Shown here one piece after another: positions 45,006 to 55,649 of a stretch of 64,000 nt of DNA. Each line of letters begins with the position of its first letter. Position 1 is the first letter of the stretch. Source of the stretch: Cristatella mucedo (lineage: Eukaryota; Bryozoa; Phylactolaemata; Cristatellidae). Below the pieces are notes generated by a model. The model saw only the letters and a list, made by a program, of their open reading frames with translations, was not told the origin of the DNA and searched no databases. Both the position numbers and the translations under genes were made by a program. The stretch spans positions 4,076,001 through 4,140,000 of the forward strand of contig WPIO01000019.1 in assembly GCA_009760855.2 (NCBI GenBank). The letters are read 5' to 3'.

Positions 45006-47672
45006 GCGCTCGGACACGATGACTGGCATGCGGAGCTTCAGCGAGCCCAGCCGACGCTCATCAGGGTCGTGCAGCATGGCTGCAATCAGCTGCCCAAGAA
45101 GGTCACGGACGAGCCTCTGCTCCTGCACTCGGTCGTCTCACACCGCAAGGTCATTGCCTACAGGGCGACGGCCGTGGCGACGTCTGCAGCGGCGCACGAC
45201 GTCTTGGCAGAAGCAGCGTCGGGCGGCAGTGCAGGCTCGGGTGGCGTCGGTGGCAGCGGCGGCGGCGCCGCCGCCTCGAGCAGCGGCTTCAGAAGCCGCA
45301 GCGGCAGCTCGGCGGCCGACACGGTAGTGGTGCAGCAGCACCAGCAGCAGCAGCTGCAGCAGCTGCTGCTGGACGAGCAGCGCCGCTTCTCCATACCTCT
45401 CGCCTACGAGGGCTGGTTCGAGATTCTCAACGAGAACGGCCAGGCGCTGCCACCGCTCGACCGCGTCTCGCAGCTGGCCGAGGCGCTGCCGAGAGCATTC
45501 CTGGCGCGCGACAAGTGCAAGGCCTACTACTACGCCGACGCGTCGGCCTCGGTCGCCGGCCGCGAGCCGGCGCCCGACAAGTCGCGCACGGTCCACTGTG
45601 GCGAGCTCCTGGCGGTCGTCGGCGTGACGACGGCCGTCCTGGGCTGGCGGCACAGGCGGAAGCGATCGCTGCACTGTCTCGACGAGGCGGGCGTAGCGCT
45701 CTACTTCGACTGCGACTCACGCGGCTCTTTCAGCCCCGTGGCGTCGACATCCGGCGCCGACGTCGTCGGCGTTCACCGGATCGCAGCCATTGCCGATGCC
45801 TTCCGGATGCCGCTCACCGTCCGCTCGGTGGGCGGGCGGAAGGCCTGCGCCGGCGCGGCAGGCCCCGGCGCTCCCGGTTGCTTCCGGTTGACCGAGGTGC
45901 GGACAGACGAGGTGGCTCTGCTGCTGCCACTGCACACCGGTGGCAGCCTAGTGCCCGTGTCGGCTCGCACGCGGCTGCAGGTCATGTCCGCCGAGAACCG
46001 CGCCGAGCTTCAGGCTCGCGACGACTTTGCCGCCCTCTACCGGGCTAGCTGCAGCAAGGCGGACGCTTACTTTAAGACGATTCAGGTTTTGGTCAGCACC
46101 GATGGCGAGGGCAGAGGCGGTGCGACGGCGGCGGCGAGAGCCGGGACGCTGCCGATGTCGCTGCCCGGTGGCAGCGGCAGCAGGCTCTACTCGAACAGCT
46201 TCTCGCACGAGGAGGACTGGGTGCCACGACCGCTGCCACCGCTGCCTCCGCCGACGCCTGCACCGATGCACCACCGCTCTTCTGTGTCGTCGGAGGCCAG
46301 CGACAGGACTGATTCGCTTGACCGCCACAGCCAGCCGTCGTCCGAGGAGTTCGACCTGCTGTTCGACGAGGTCGACGACCTCTATGATTACGTCAGGCGC
46401 GGCGGGGAGCCGCCCAAGCCACGCCCACGATCGTGGGCCAATCACGGCGGGGTCGTCGGCGGCCCGGAGGGTGGCGGCGGTGGCAGTGGCGGAGTGCCGC
46501 CAGAGCGCCGACTGGACGACGATGGTCGAAGCTCGTCGCAGCCGATATTGTCGAGCAACGGTGTGACGCGAGGCCGCCTCGCCGAGCTCACCTGCGGGCG
46601 CTTCCCGCGGCACGGCCGGCACAGCAGTCCGACAGTGGCTGCCCCCTCGGTGGCGGCCATGGCGCTAGACGATGCTACTGCTGCTGCTGCTGCTGGTGCC
46701 TCAACCGACTCCGCACTTGCTGCCATAGTGACCGAGAGCGGAGCTGTAGCAGCGACCGCCTGCCAGTCAGGCGGCTGTCAACCAGGGCCGTACATCCAGT
46801 CGTCGTCGGCTGTGCCTGGCGGAGCTGCCGACGAGCTGCCGACGGCCGAGGCAGAAGCGACTGCCGAGGCGACGCCGCCGCTGCTGCTACTGCCGCCAGA
46901 CGACAGCGGTTGCCGACGGCCGGCCAGCGGTGGTGACGGCAAGCAACGCAGAGTGGCGCCGGCGGCTCGCAGAGAAGTCGCTGCCTCGCTGGCCTCTGCC
47001 GTCGGCAGCGCAACGTCGGTGCTCGGCCCGGCGCACCTGGGGGGCGCCAGCGAACTCGACCTTACTGCCGACGACGACGACGAAGCGCTGGAGTCGGCTG
47101 CCGGTCGGCCTTTTTACAGCCTGCTGGCGGCGCCGGCGCAGCAGCGGTGGCCATGGCAACGCTCGGACATGCCGCTTCTGATTGTCTCCGACAATGACAG
47201 CACGGCCAACACCGACGACCTCCCGATGGGGTCGACGGGGCAGGGGCACTACAGCGAAGCATCGGCCGCCTCGGTGGCAGCCACCGGCTCGTCGGCCGAG
47301 CGCAGCGCCTGCTCGACACCCGAGAGCGGCATGCCGTCATGGAGAGGCAGTCGCGACAGTGGCGGATCGTCGCTGGCTACGGACAGACTGCACGTGCCGC
47401 CGCGAGAGTACGAGTCGACAGCACTCTTCGACGGCGGCCGGGGCAGGCGCTGCTCGGTGGCGAGCGCCGCCAGCCGCACCACGCTGCTCGTTTTTGACTC
47501 GGCCGCCGAGGGGGAGGAGGAGGAGGAGGCCGCCGAGCACGATGGCCGCTACGCGACACTGTCACATGCGGCGGCGGCGGCAGCAGAAGCCTCGCCGAGG
47601 CCTGACCCGTGCCGGAGCACTGGCGACCTGGTGAGACTCTTTGAGAAGCTCAGCACCAGCGTCAGCGCCACC

Positions 47673-47704
<32 letters not shown>

Positions 47705-47936
47705 GACCGGTGCAGGCTGCAGGGATAGTGGCTGCGGCGGAAGCCTGCATCCGTCCGCACTGACGATTCGACAGGGCAGCGGCGGAGCAGCAGTGCCGCC
47801 GGGGAGCCGGCCTCGACTGCAGACGCCTCCGTCAGAGCCGGAGGACTTTGATACCGGTAGCAAGACGATTGTGTCCGACTCAATCAGGCGCCGCATAACC
47901 ACGCTCAAGCTGAGCTCACGCACCATCATGGTCTAA
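45006..47936 (+). CDS. CABIT-domain adaptor protein (GAREM/Serrano-like), terminal exon
   Basis: This exon carries nearly all of the protein; joined to exon 1 it gives 1015 residues ending at TAA 47934-47936. CABIT proteins (THEMIS, GAREM, Drosophila Serrano) are cytoplasmic adaptors; GAREM links receptor tyrosine kinases to GRB2 and MAPK signalling. The CABIT domain spans roughly residues 32-401, with family strands FSIPLAYEGWFEIL (167-180), SRTVHCGELLAVVG, VALYFDCDSRGSF, a helix IAAIADAFRMPLTV and FRLTEVRTDEVALLLPL. A Gly/Ser/Ala and polyQ insert (about 110-161) interrupts it. The long tail is low-complexity and Ser/Ala/Gly-rich, with an SH3-ligand-like PRPLPPLPPPTPAP (446-459), a tyrosine motif DDLYDYV (496-502), an acidic EEEEE run and polyAla near 47672-47702. 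The C-terminus, IMV, fits a class II PDZ ligand. The C-terminal SAM domain of vertebrate GAREM (about 870-880 residues) is not visible. The open frame continues upstream to 44811 only because (GA)n has no stops; it has no ATG there. Family call is strong; orthology is inference. Confidence 0.85.
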
Positions 47937-48529
47937 GTGGCGCCACGGCTGGTTCCCGGCGCGTCAGGCTACTCGTGTGCAGGTGCGGTGTCGTCTGTCA
48001 CGCAGTGACCTGAGGGGGTGGGGCGGCGGCACGCGAGATTCATCGTCGTGCATAGGATTTTCCGCCTTGTGCTCCTGTGCTCATACGCAGGTGTGTGGGA
48101 GTGAGTGGGTGGGTGGGTGAGGGGCACGACTGATTGGCACCGAGGCAGCCACCAGCATCCGGGCCTCCCGGATCGGTCTGACATTGCTGTGCCAGTCACG
48201 TGGTTGAACCACGAACCGTGTACAGGCCAGAGCTGGTGGTTGTGTTTGCTGAACTTCAAAGAAAGCATGCTCAATACAGAGCCGTGATTGTATGCTTGCC
48301 TATCGCAATCACATGCTGCAGCGAAAAAGCACAAGAGACCCTCCCTTCTCTCCCTTCGCCCCGTCCATCGTGGCGATGGAGCCGTGCCGAGGTGCCGACA
48401 CATGGAAACAACCGGTGAAACAACCTAGGGAGCACTTGGCCTGCACTGTCACCAGGTGGCACAGTTGTAGATAGGCTAAGCTGGCAAACGTGGGCTCAAG
48501 CAGAGAGGTGATAATAATAGGACAGTAAT

Positions 48530-48556
48530 AATAAAAATTATAACAATGATAATAAA
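48530..48556 (+). terminator. Polyadenylation signals of the CABIT gene
   Basis: AATAAA occurs at 48530-48535 and again at 48551-48556, about 600 bases after the stop codon, in an AT-rich patch that follows a GC-rich 3' UTR. I see no canonical AATAAA between the stop and this point, so the predicted 3' UTR is about 600-640 bases. Cleavage site not determined. Confidence 0.45.
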
Positions 48557-48879
48557 AATAGTTTTTTTTAGAGTGCAATGGGAGAAGCAAGACTTACTCA
48601 CTGGCGTTTTACAACTCTCTTCATAAGAAGCAATAGCGAAGGCATTAATGACGTGCAAGGTATATTGCCTAGGCGGAAATGCAACGACATGCAGGAAGAC
48701 GTGGCTGGTCAGCAGGACCACGGTAGACGAGTACACAACCGGAGTAAAAGTAAACGACGGTAAACCACCAGAAGTAGCTCTAAATCATTCTCATGTAAGC
48801 ATGTGACGCTAACAGTAGCACACAAAAATTGAGCTCACTGGGTCGCAGGTAGACCTGAGCAGGATGTATCTCTAGGTGA

Positions 48880-49015
48880 GGCTTATAATTCATCTGTACA
48901 GAGATATAAGAGAACTTAATCTCTACTCAGAAGCTTCACATATGCCATGATGCTCGAGTCCACGACCTCCTCGGCCAGACCTCCTTGGTCGGTGCGAGCT
49001 TCTTAGTGGAAGCAA
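48880..49015 (-). mobile_element. SINE-A, diverged, minus strand
   Basis: TAAGAGAACTTAATCTCTAC, then ATGCTCGAGTCCACGACCTC and TTGGTCGGTGCGAGCTTCTT. It lies downstream of the CABIT gene. Confidence 0.6.
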
Positions 49016-49114
49016 AGTCGATGGAGGTGATGGCAATAGCCGGATGTCAGTTCCAGACTTTTGGTGCATACGAACTGAAGGCCTGATCATCAAAAAAAAT
49101 ACTAGCTGGTTTAA

Positions 49115-49262
49115 CAGCCTCTTTTGTATAGCGACGGAAAAGCTTTCACGGCTATCACCACCGCTTGCAACGGCAATAAAGGTTCGCCCTCCGCAGGATT
49201 CAAGCCAACGACCTCGGGACCGAGTACGTGAAAAGCAACCAACCGCCTTACTGCAATGTAGT
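49115..49262 (-). mobile_element. SINE-B, minus strand
   Basis: TTTAACAGCCTCTTTTGTAT, CACGGCTATCACCACCGCTT, GCAGGATTCAAGCCAACGAC and AAGCAACCAACCGCCTTACT: nearly the full reversed element. Confidence 0.65.
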
Positions 49263-49996
49263 GGAGGAATGGCTAGACAAAGATGGCGACGAGGAAGTTG
49301 TGGCCGAGCAGGCTGTGCACGAGCTCACTGAAGGAGCAAGGTCGGATAAGTAGGTTGATGCAAGCGCCTGAATTAATTTGTAGTCCAAAGTAAGAGTCTT
49401 AAAGTTGATTCAATGCTTGATAGGGATCGAGTGAAGCTCAGAAGCAATGCAATATGGCAGGTTAGCCGTTGATGATCTACAAGACGAGCTGCAGAGTTTA
49501 AGACCGGTTTCGCACGACTAAGGATAAAGGAAGAAAGTCCCGAATAAAGGAATCTTTAATAAATAGACACGATGTCACAACCGCTTTAGCTAGTTTTACT
49601 GTTGTACTCCGAGTGGGCCCCAATTTGTCTGAGTAGGCTCCGATTTGGTACTCAGGTGAGACGGTAGGTTGACTTAACAATAGAGGCGAGGAGAGCTCGA
49701 CCAAAGACCATTCGTTCAGCAATAGCATGCCCAAATCATGCTCAGACGTCACTGGAGTGATGCTAGATGAACCCATTTTGAGGGAAACAATACCAACTAG
49801 AGGCTGAAATTAGGCATGCACATAAATACTCGTAGCCGCAAAAACATTCTTGCAGCTTGCCTAAGCAAATGATGTGGCTGTTATTTCGTTCGGGTAATAA
49901 GAGGGGTTTCCACGATGCCAGACACTTAAATTATGAGCAGCATTTAAAAATATTTATTGACAGCCTAAAATAAATACGATGGCTGTTCGTATGCGT

Positions 49997-50230
49997 TTAG
50001 TGCGACGTCGTCCCATCAGGATTCTTGATGACCTCCTTCTGTGGCCAGGCATGGGGGCCACCGGCTTCTGCATTGTCTCTTCTGTTGTAGTCCACTAAGC
50101 TGAAGTCCTGCCGGATAGACCAAAGCAAATTTATAGTTCTTGGAGGTCTCACTCTCAGCTCGGCAAAGTTTTCAGCCGTCTTTATAAAAAATGCACATAT
50201 TTTCGCTTCAAAAAAGCCCCCCCCCCCCGA
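49997..50230 (-). CDS. Probable 3' terminal coding exon of an unidentified gene
   Basis: A 77-codon frame with no methionine runs from 50230 to the TAA at 49999-49997, followed 39 bases later by a minus-strand AATAAA (49958-49953). It is preceded in frame by TAG at 50233-50231, which would be the AG of a splice acceptor, although the tract upstream is not pyrimidine-rich. The peptide looks like real protein (for example RPPRTINLLWSIRQDFSLVD and GGPHAWPQKEVIKNPDGT), with little base-composition bias apart from a G12 run encoding glycines at its start. It directly abuts the left end of the TIR element, so that element may sit in its last intron, or the frame may belong to a larger mobile element. 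I do not recognise the family. Confidence 0.35.
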   Translation of the reverse strand, partial: SGGGGFFEAKICAFFIKTAENFAELRVRPPRTINLLWSIRQDFSLVDYNRRDNAEAGGPHAWPQKEVIKNPDGTTSH

Positions 50231-50388
50231 CTAAAGCAATTGAGCCCGATGGCGGTAACCCCGGTTACCGAATTTCCGCAAGTAGAGTCGCAATTAATTA
50301 TTTATTTTGCGGAAAGCTGCTCAACAAATATAGCGTTTCGAAGTCGAAAACGCCGTTGACCTGATTCAGGCGAAGCGCCGTCAGAATC

Positions 50389-50766
50389 ATGTCGAAGCAA
50401 TCTGAAGAACTATGTGCGAAAGAGCTCAATGAAATGATGCAGGCTATGGTTGGTTTTAATGACGATATCAAAGATGTTACCAACGGTGTTCGTTACAACG
50501 AAATGGAACTGATGTGCAAGTTCTTGGAAACATCTCCCGGGAACTTCACTGCCACCCGCTGGTTTGAACAGATTATGCAGGAAATCTGGAATCGCTGCGC
50601 CAGCACTCGCCTGGGTAGTATAGCTGATGGTGAGGACGAAGATCCTGACAATATTGGTGCGCCGTTTGTATTGGCATCCGATATGGCGCCGATTCGTGGC
50701 AGAAAAACAAGAGCGTCAGCGCAGAAAGCTGCTCCGAGCGTGCAGCTACGCTGTGGGGCGCCCTAA
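50389..50766 (+). CDS. Unidentified 125-residue protein of the TIR element
   Basis: ATG at 50389, TAA at 50764-50766; an in-frame stop lies just upstream (50362-50364), so the start is well bounded. The predicted protein has an acidic, Met-rich helical N-terminal half (MSKQSEELCAKELNEMMQAM; a Trp/Phe patch ATRWFEQIMQEIWNRC) followed by an acidic GEDEDPDN stretch and a basic, Ala-rich C-terminus. Codon usage and residue mix look genuinely coding and are unlike the GC-rich host exon. A TATA-like AAATATA lies about 55 bases upstream and an AATAAA at 50892-50897 downstream. I do not recognise the family; it could be a fragment of a transposase accessory or structural protein. Confidence 0.5.
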   Translation: MSKQSEELCAKELNEMMQAMVGFNDDIKDVTNGVRYNEMELMCKFLETSPGNFTATRWFEQIMQEIWNRCASTRLGSIADGEDEDPDNIGAPFVLASDMAPIRGRKTRASAQKAAPSVQLRCGAP

Positions 50767-50958
50767 CAAGGCACCAGTGGTTGTCCCAATCAGCCATCTA
50801 TCTTGAGCTATTTCTCGAAAAATAGGCTCAATTTTCGCGATCGAGCCGTGGATCCTTGCCCTGGATCTGGTCAGCCGCTGCAAACTTGCGCAATAAAAAT
50901 CATCGTTTTCGAAATTGCTGCCTTTGTGCTGACGAATAGAACTCGACGAGCCCGACAT
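50746..50958 (-). CDS. Unidentified 70-residue protein of the TIR element (convergent ORF)
   Basis: ATG at 50958-50956, TAG at 50748-50746. The predicted protein is Ser-rich at its start, has a basic middle (LQRLTRSRARIHG) and ends in a Gly/Thr-rich segment (IGTTTGALLGRP). Upstream on the same strand are a CCAAT box complement (50986-50990), an ATTATATG TATA-like stretch and a perfect octamer ATGCAAAT (plus-strand 50968-50975), a promoter-like cluster within 40 bases of the ATG. A minus-strand AATAAA lies at 50306-50301, which would make the two transcripts overlap antisense. No family recognised. Confidence 0.4.
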   Translation of the reverse strand: MSGSSSSIRQHKGSNFENDDFYCASLQRLTRSRARIHGSIAKIEPIFREIAQDRWLIGTTTGALLGRPTA

Positions 50959-51229
50959 TTGTAGCCTATTTGCATATAATTTGGACCAATATTCGGGTAG
51001 TTATTGCATTCCGCGAACCCAGGTTACCATTGTAACCCGGATTACTGCCATCGGGCTCAATTGTTGAGTGGCAACCTGTGACCTTCCTTGAAAAATTTTC
51101 TGAGGCTTCTACCTCGGAGTGGCTGTCTTAATAGAGTCGAGTAAAAAGAGTTCATCTCCCGAAGATTCTACACTGTTTCCTCTGTAGTCTTCGTTGGAAG
51201 GAAAACTGAGTTCAGCCTCAGTTCAACTC

Positions 51230-52725
51230 AAGATTTTTAGGACTTTTCTCGATGACGGGTTAAACCAGAGTCTTTTAAATCGGCCACCATTCGACTGATA
51301 CTTGAAAAGCCTGGATTGCATTCAAGAGTCTTGGCAAACTATCGCCCAGCTTTCCATCCTGCGTTTATGTCAAAGATCCTAGAAAAAAGGATTGATTCTG
51401 AGCTGCTTGTGACGTGCACGTTGAAAAGAATGAAAAATGTCAGATTTAAGATTTAAGCGACAACAACTCTAATCAAATGTAACCAGCGACATCCAAAGCG
51501 GCAAAGATGATGGGAATGTCACTGCCCTGACTCTTTTGGATCTATCAGCTACGTTTGAAAATACTTATCACAAAATCCTTCTCGAACTATTGAGATCGAC
51601 GATCGGTCTTGCAGATGAGGTGCTAGCACGGTTCAAATCGTGCTTTTCCGACTGTGTTCAATCCACATAGTACGTTGGTCAAGTCTCATCAACCAGACCA
51701 GTCACCCGTGTAGTTCCGAAAGGGTCTATCCTCGGTCCTATGCTGTTTCCTTTTTATACAGAGCCTCTGGGAGAAGTGATTCGGGTCCAGGAGATCGGCT
51801 ATTACATCTATGCTGACGATACGCGGCTGGATTTGTCCTTTATACCGTCGGAGTCGGCTACAGCAGCTGCCAAATTAAATGCTCGATCTGCTGACATTCG
51901 ATCCTGGATATCGGAAAATTTCCTTAAATGTGACGACATTAAAACTTAACTACAACTGCCAAAATTTTGAAAGTTTCATTAGGAAGATTGCCTTCATAGC
52001 TTGCCACCGTATCCGATCCCGATCTAAGATGAGGGACTCTGTCTACCACGGTAGCTCACAAAAATTAACTAGGTCCCTGGTTCTTTCCAGGCATCGTTAC
52101 TTTAGTTCAATTTTGGCTGGGCTGCCGAAGAAAGCCACCAAGCCACTGCAGCTGGTGATAAATATGGCTCCAAAGCTAGTTAACAAATTCCAGACATTTT
52201 ACCATTTGCCTCCTTTGCTGAATTAACCTCGGTGGCTATCGGTTGATCGACGGATGCAGAGTAAAGTTCGTCCGCTGACCTAGGTGGGCCCGTGAAGGCC
52301 CGCTAAAGCTTGGCGCCTTCATGCCCAGCTGAACTGCTGCACCACTTTCAGCCTCCATGTGCCTTCAGGTCCTGTATGGACAATACATTAGCTGTTCCAT
52401 TTCTATACTTAGAGACCGTTGGTAACAGAAGCTTTTGCTTTGCAGGTCCTAGACTGTGGAACTAATTTCCACAATTCTTACGCAACGGTATTAACTGTCC
52501 TGTTGCCGGCTGTAGCACATTCTTTCCAGTCGCATTTAACAGCTACTTCCATGCTACTCACTAACTCAGCTGCCCTCCTGACTCAGCTATGCTTCTCATT
52601 TACACGTAATTACGTGAGACGAAGTCTGCTGGCCACCGAATTCGTACCGAGAGCCGCTTAAGCTTGGAGGGCGACACCCACTTAGTATGTGTGGCTTTGT
52701 GGAATTATAGATGAAGATACATTAA
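51230..52725 (+). mobile_element. LINE-B (CR1/L2 group) with reverse-transcriptase domain and 3' tail
   Basis: Shows RT landmarks in order: LKSLD/LKKPGL-type and NYRPAFHPAFMSKILEKRI (about 51300-51400), LLDLSATFENTYHKILLELL (about 51535), VVPKGSILGPMLF (about 51712), YYIYADDTRLDLSF (about 51800, the YADD catalytic box intact), then the C-terminal block LAGLPKKATKPLQLV and the LINE-B tail ending near 52725. Several frameshifts and stops (for example around 51670 and 51949) mean it is dead, but it is the longest LINE in the window. It starts about 170 bases to the right of the TIR element. Confidence 0.8.
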
Positions 52726-52879
52726 ATAGCCTGAATTTTACTGGAAAGATTGGGTACTGGGATAGGCCGAATACTTTGCCTCGGAAACCTGCTGATATTA
52801 TTCTATAGTCGTTCTTAAGTACGTATCAGCAGCATACATGCTTGTTTTTGGGCTGCCAATAAATATTTTCCCATGCTGT

Positions 52880-53545
52880 GCATAATTTAGGATACCTAGT
52901 ACAGTAGAAGACCCTGCTATTTATTATCCGAACAAATCTACAGCCACAGCAGTGGCTCCCACATTGTGAGGATTATTTTCTGCTGAGTGTATTAGGTTTT
53001 TCTTATCCAAGTGCGAATGTCGTAGATGCATGCTGCAAGGAAATTAGGCGAGTTGGACGTCTTTGAAAAGGGTTGAATGATAAGGTAGAGCAGAATGACA
53101 TCGACGTGTAAAATGAAAGCTAACATTGTTTTCGTCTTTTGGCGATTGGCATTGGGAGACTGAGGGAGAGCGCAGATAGTAAAAAGAAAACGACCTAAAC
53201 TAAGATCGAACCCTCGGGGGGGGGCATCCCCTATTTTAAGGGCTTCCTAGATGACTAAAAGACACCGACATCTTTCACTTAGGTAGGGCCTAACCCATTT
53301 CAGCCCTACGCCAGCAGGATATCTAAGCGTAGTGATATCTACGTACGTTAGCGAGAGCTGATCCGTGAGGATCTGGTTGTGCAACCGTGTCACAAGCTGC
53401 TGGCAGATCTAGATGAACCAGCAGAGTGGCCCTGCCCTGATCAACATTCTTCAGAAGGTCATGGTAAACCGGAAGCAGAGCGGTTTTTCTAGAGCTCTTA
53501 GCTGTAAATCCCGAGTAGGGACTTGCTAGCAACGTCGGATGAGCT
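52880..53545 (-). mobile_element. LINE-A/L2-type reverse-transcriptase fragment, minus strand
   Basis: 53532-53323 encodes an RT segment on the minus strand with SSRKTALLPVYHDLLKNVDQ and HLDLPAACDTV, matching the TALL-DLSAAFDTVDH region of CR1/L2 RTs. The part to the left continues with GRFLFTIYALP-like and SLQHAST-like remnants. A G-run (53216-53223 on the plus strand) lies near the expected VPQG motif. Degenerate. Confidence 0.65.
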
Positions 53546-54134
53546 GATGCAATCGGACTGTTGCTGAGTCACCACTCATTCAAGTGTTTTGGATAAGAAG
53601 GGCAGAACAACAATGAAATTTACTCAGGCTCTCACGATCCAGGGTCAACTTTCAAATGATTGGCCTGACAACAGCCGTTTTTCAGTGGAGCAGGGACTTC
53701 ACCACAGAAACCGGGGACGCGTGGAAAAGACAATTCTTACGGTTTGCAGCAACAGGTTCTACGAACCTCATTGGGAGAACTGGCAGGACAGGCTCTAGAA
53801 TAATGGTGGTCAGTTTCGCTTGGCACGCGAGCTGAGCGAGACGTGACGAGGCGGAAGAGAGAGAAGAAGAAAGCACGAGACAGAGAGGGGCCGCGTGAGC
53901 CACCACCAGGGAGGGCAATGAGGGAGTGGAACCTCTTATCAGTTCTGGCTGGCCTGCGAATTTGGAAAAGCACTCTGCTAAGTCGCCACTAGGATCGTTG
54001 AGAGCAGGGTACATGATCTCGAGCAGATAAGGAGACGGTCGATAGCGGGCGCTGACACTTTTTGGGCTCCTGATCTGTGATTCCACTATTTCTCTTTTAA
54101 CTTGAGACCTCACCTTAAGAATAATATTAATGAT

Positions 54135-54240
54135 AAACGTGATTATAACAATGTCTTTTGTACAGCACCCTGAGAGAACCAAATATCTGTCTGGTCAATT
54201 TACAGCTGGCTGCTGAAGAAGCAATAACCACGAGTTGGCG
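54135..54240 (-). mobile_element. LINE-A-type 3' tail, minus strand
   Basis: GTACAGCACCCTGAGAGAAC with CAAATATCTGTCTGGTC is a diverged reversed tail hairpin. No coding part. Confidence 0.45.
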
Positions 54241-55494
54241 CCAAACAAGATATCCTTCGTAGGCGAGCCTTAGCTAAAATGGATTGACATGACCAGCAAT
54301 AATCAATTGCTAAGCGTTGGCCGTTGAGCCCCGAATTTTTGGTAGTTTTTTAAGGCTGTGTTTAGCATTTCTTTCTTTCTCGATATAAGCGTTAACCGAA
54401 GGGCATCTGGGCATAGACGGTATGTGTAGGCTTGGCATGCTCCCTGCGGTACCTACACCATCTGAAATGGCCGTTGGCAGTGCAGGGGCTGCAGCCAGGC
54501 TGAAGCAGCGGTTAGCTGTGTGCTGTAAGGACATCGGGGAGAATGGCATCTGGGTAACATCTTCGTCAAACTAACATTCTTTTCTCGAGGCTCGACAGCG
54601 AATTCGATTTGTCCAACTTCCAAGCGCTGCATAAATAAAATAAGAAAATCGGCCGTTTCCATTTACTCTATGGCAAGTTTGGGCAAGTTCGGCAAAACGA
54701 AGCTGGTGCGAATAGATGCTAGAAAATGGATCAAGTAAAAACACGAAACCGCTGCTGCCAATCTGATCTAATCTTTCTATCAGTTCGCTCGGGATCTTCC
54801 ATTCTAGCAGCAAATGTTGGCACAAAATAGATCTTCCGGCAGTACGACGTTATGATTCATTGATCCATACACTTTTGATAATTCTTGGATTATTGCTGCA
54901 CTTTGCACAAACTCGTTCGTCCTGTGGAGCCATCGGTGCAGGTTCAGTTCTTGAACAGCCTTGTTTTTTATTGGCCGTTCGTGAAGAAAAGCAGCAAGCC
55001 TGGCTGACAGCCTTTGCTGAGCATTTCTGCACCGCCCTCAGAGTGCTTTCACTAATGTTGGGAATATATCGGGCTACTGGCATGTGCGTAAGGAGAAACC
55101 AAGAGGGATTTACAAAACTGACAAAATAAAGTGACATAATGAGAGGAAAAGTGGTGAGGTCAAGAAAAACTGGAATACAGCATGTTAAGAGTCAAATTAA
55201 GGGTATATTCACGCTAGGCATTACTGGAGGTAGCTAGTGACACGGACGAAATCCGCTTCCGCCTTCTTCTAAGCAGCATTTAACGAGTGATCTAGGCATC
55301 CCTGGCAAAACGGTTTGATGTCAGCTTGGCAAAAGCCCACCGAATACATTCTTGGTTAAGAGAGCCTCTGTGCTAGTTCTGCTGGATTTCTCAACAACGT
55401 TTGGTCCCTTCGATCACGAAGTTCTTCGTGTGTGCCTACTATCTTGCCTTGGCATCCCTGAAACTGCACTTCATAGGTTTATAAAATATATATA

Positions 55495-55642
55495 AAAAGC
55501 ATAATTCATTTATATAGCGCCCCAAGAGAACTTAATCTCTATTCAGGCACTTCACATATGCCTCGGGGCTCGAACCCACAACCTCAATCAGACCTTGGTC
55601 GGGGCGAGCACCTTAACCCGCTAGACCAAACCAGCTCGGCTT
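55495..55642 (-). mobile_element. SINE-A, minus strand
   Basis: The reversed tail ATATAGCGCCCCAAGAGAAC through GGGGCTCGAACCCACAACC (box B complement) to GACCAAACCAGCTCGGC. Almost complete. Confidence 0.75.
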
Positions 55643-55649
55643 AGGTTCT

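Larger units (their letters stand above)
50237..51063. mobile_element. 827-bp terminal-inverted-repeat element with two convergent ORFs
   Basis: The ends are inverted repeats: both begin CAATTGAGCCCGATGGC and continue to match at 29 of 32 positions. Each end also holds an internal palindrome: CGGTAACC-CC-GGTTACCG at 50253-50270 and GGTTAC-CATT-GTAACC at 51022-51037. Inside are two intact ORFs reading inward from opposite ends, 50389-50766 (+) and 50746-50958 (-), overlapping tail-to-tail by 21 bases. The CAATTG at each extremity is a palindrome, so it could be the target duplication (6 bp, or 4 bp AATT) or the outermost part of the repeat. The size suits a non-autonomous DNA transposon, but two clean, coding-looking ORFs are unusual for a MITE. 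I do not recognise either product, so the superfamily is open. Confidence 0.6.

Noticed and set aside
45138-47929. Numerous long ORFs on the minus strand and in other frames across the CABIT exon
   Set aside because: They are by-products of very GC-rich, stop-poor coding sequence; only the frame of 45006-47936 shows conserved domain motifs.
50216-50228. Homopolymer C/G runs here and at about 931, 10861, 11298, 18001, 19701, 27710, 28131, 30891, 37585 and 53216
   Set aside because: Common in this genome and without consistent context; noted as likely sequencing or frameshift trouble spots rather than features.
53682-54182. 166-codon minus-strand frame
   Set aside because: It runs through a LINE-A tail at its start and has no conserved motifs.
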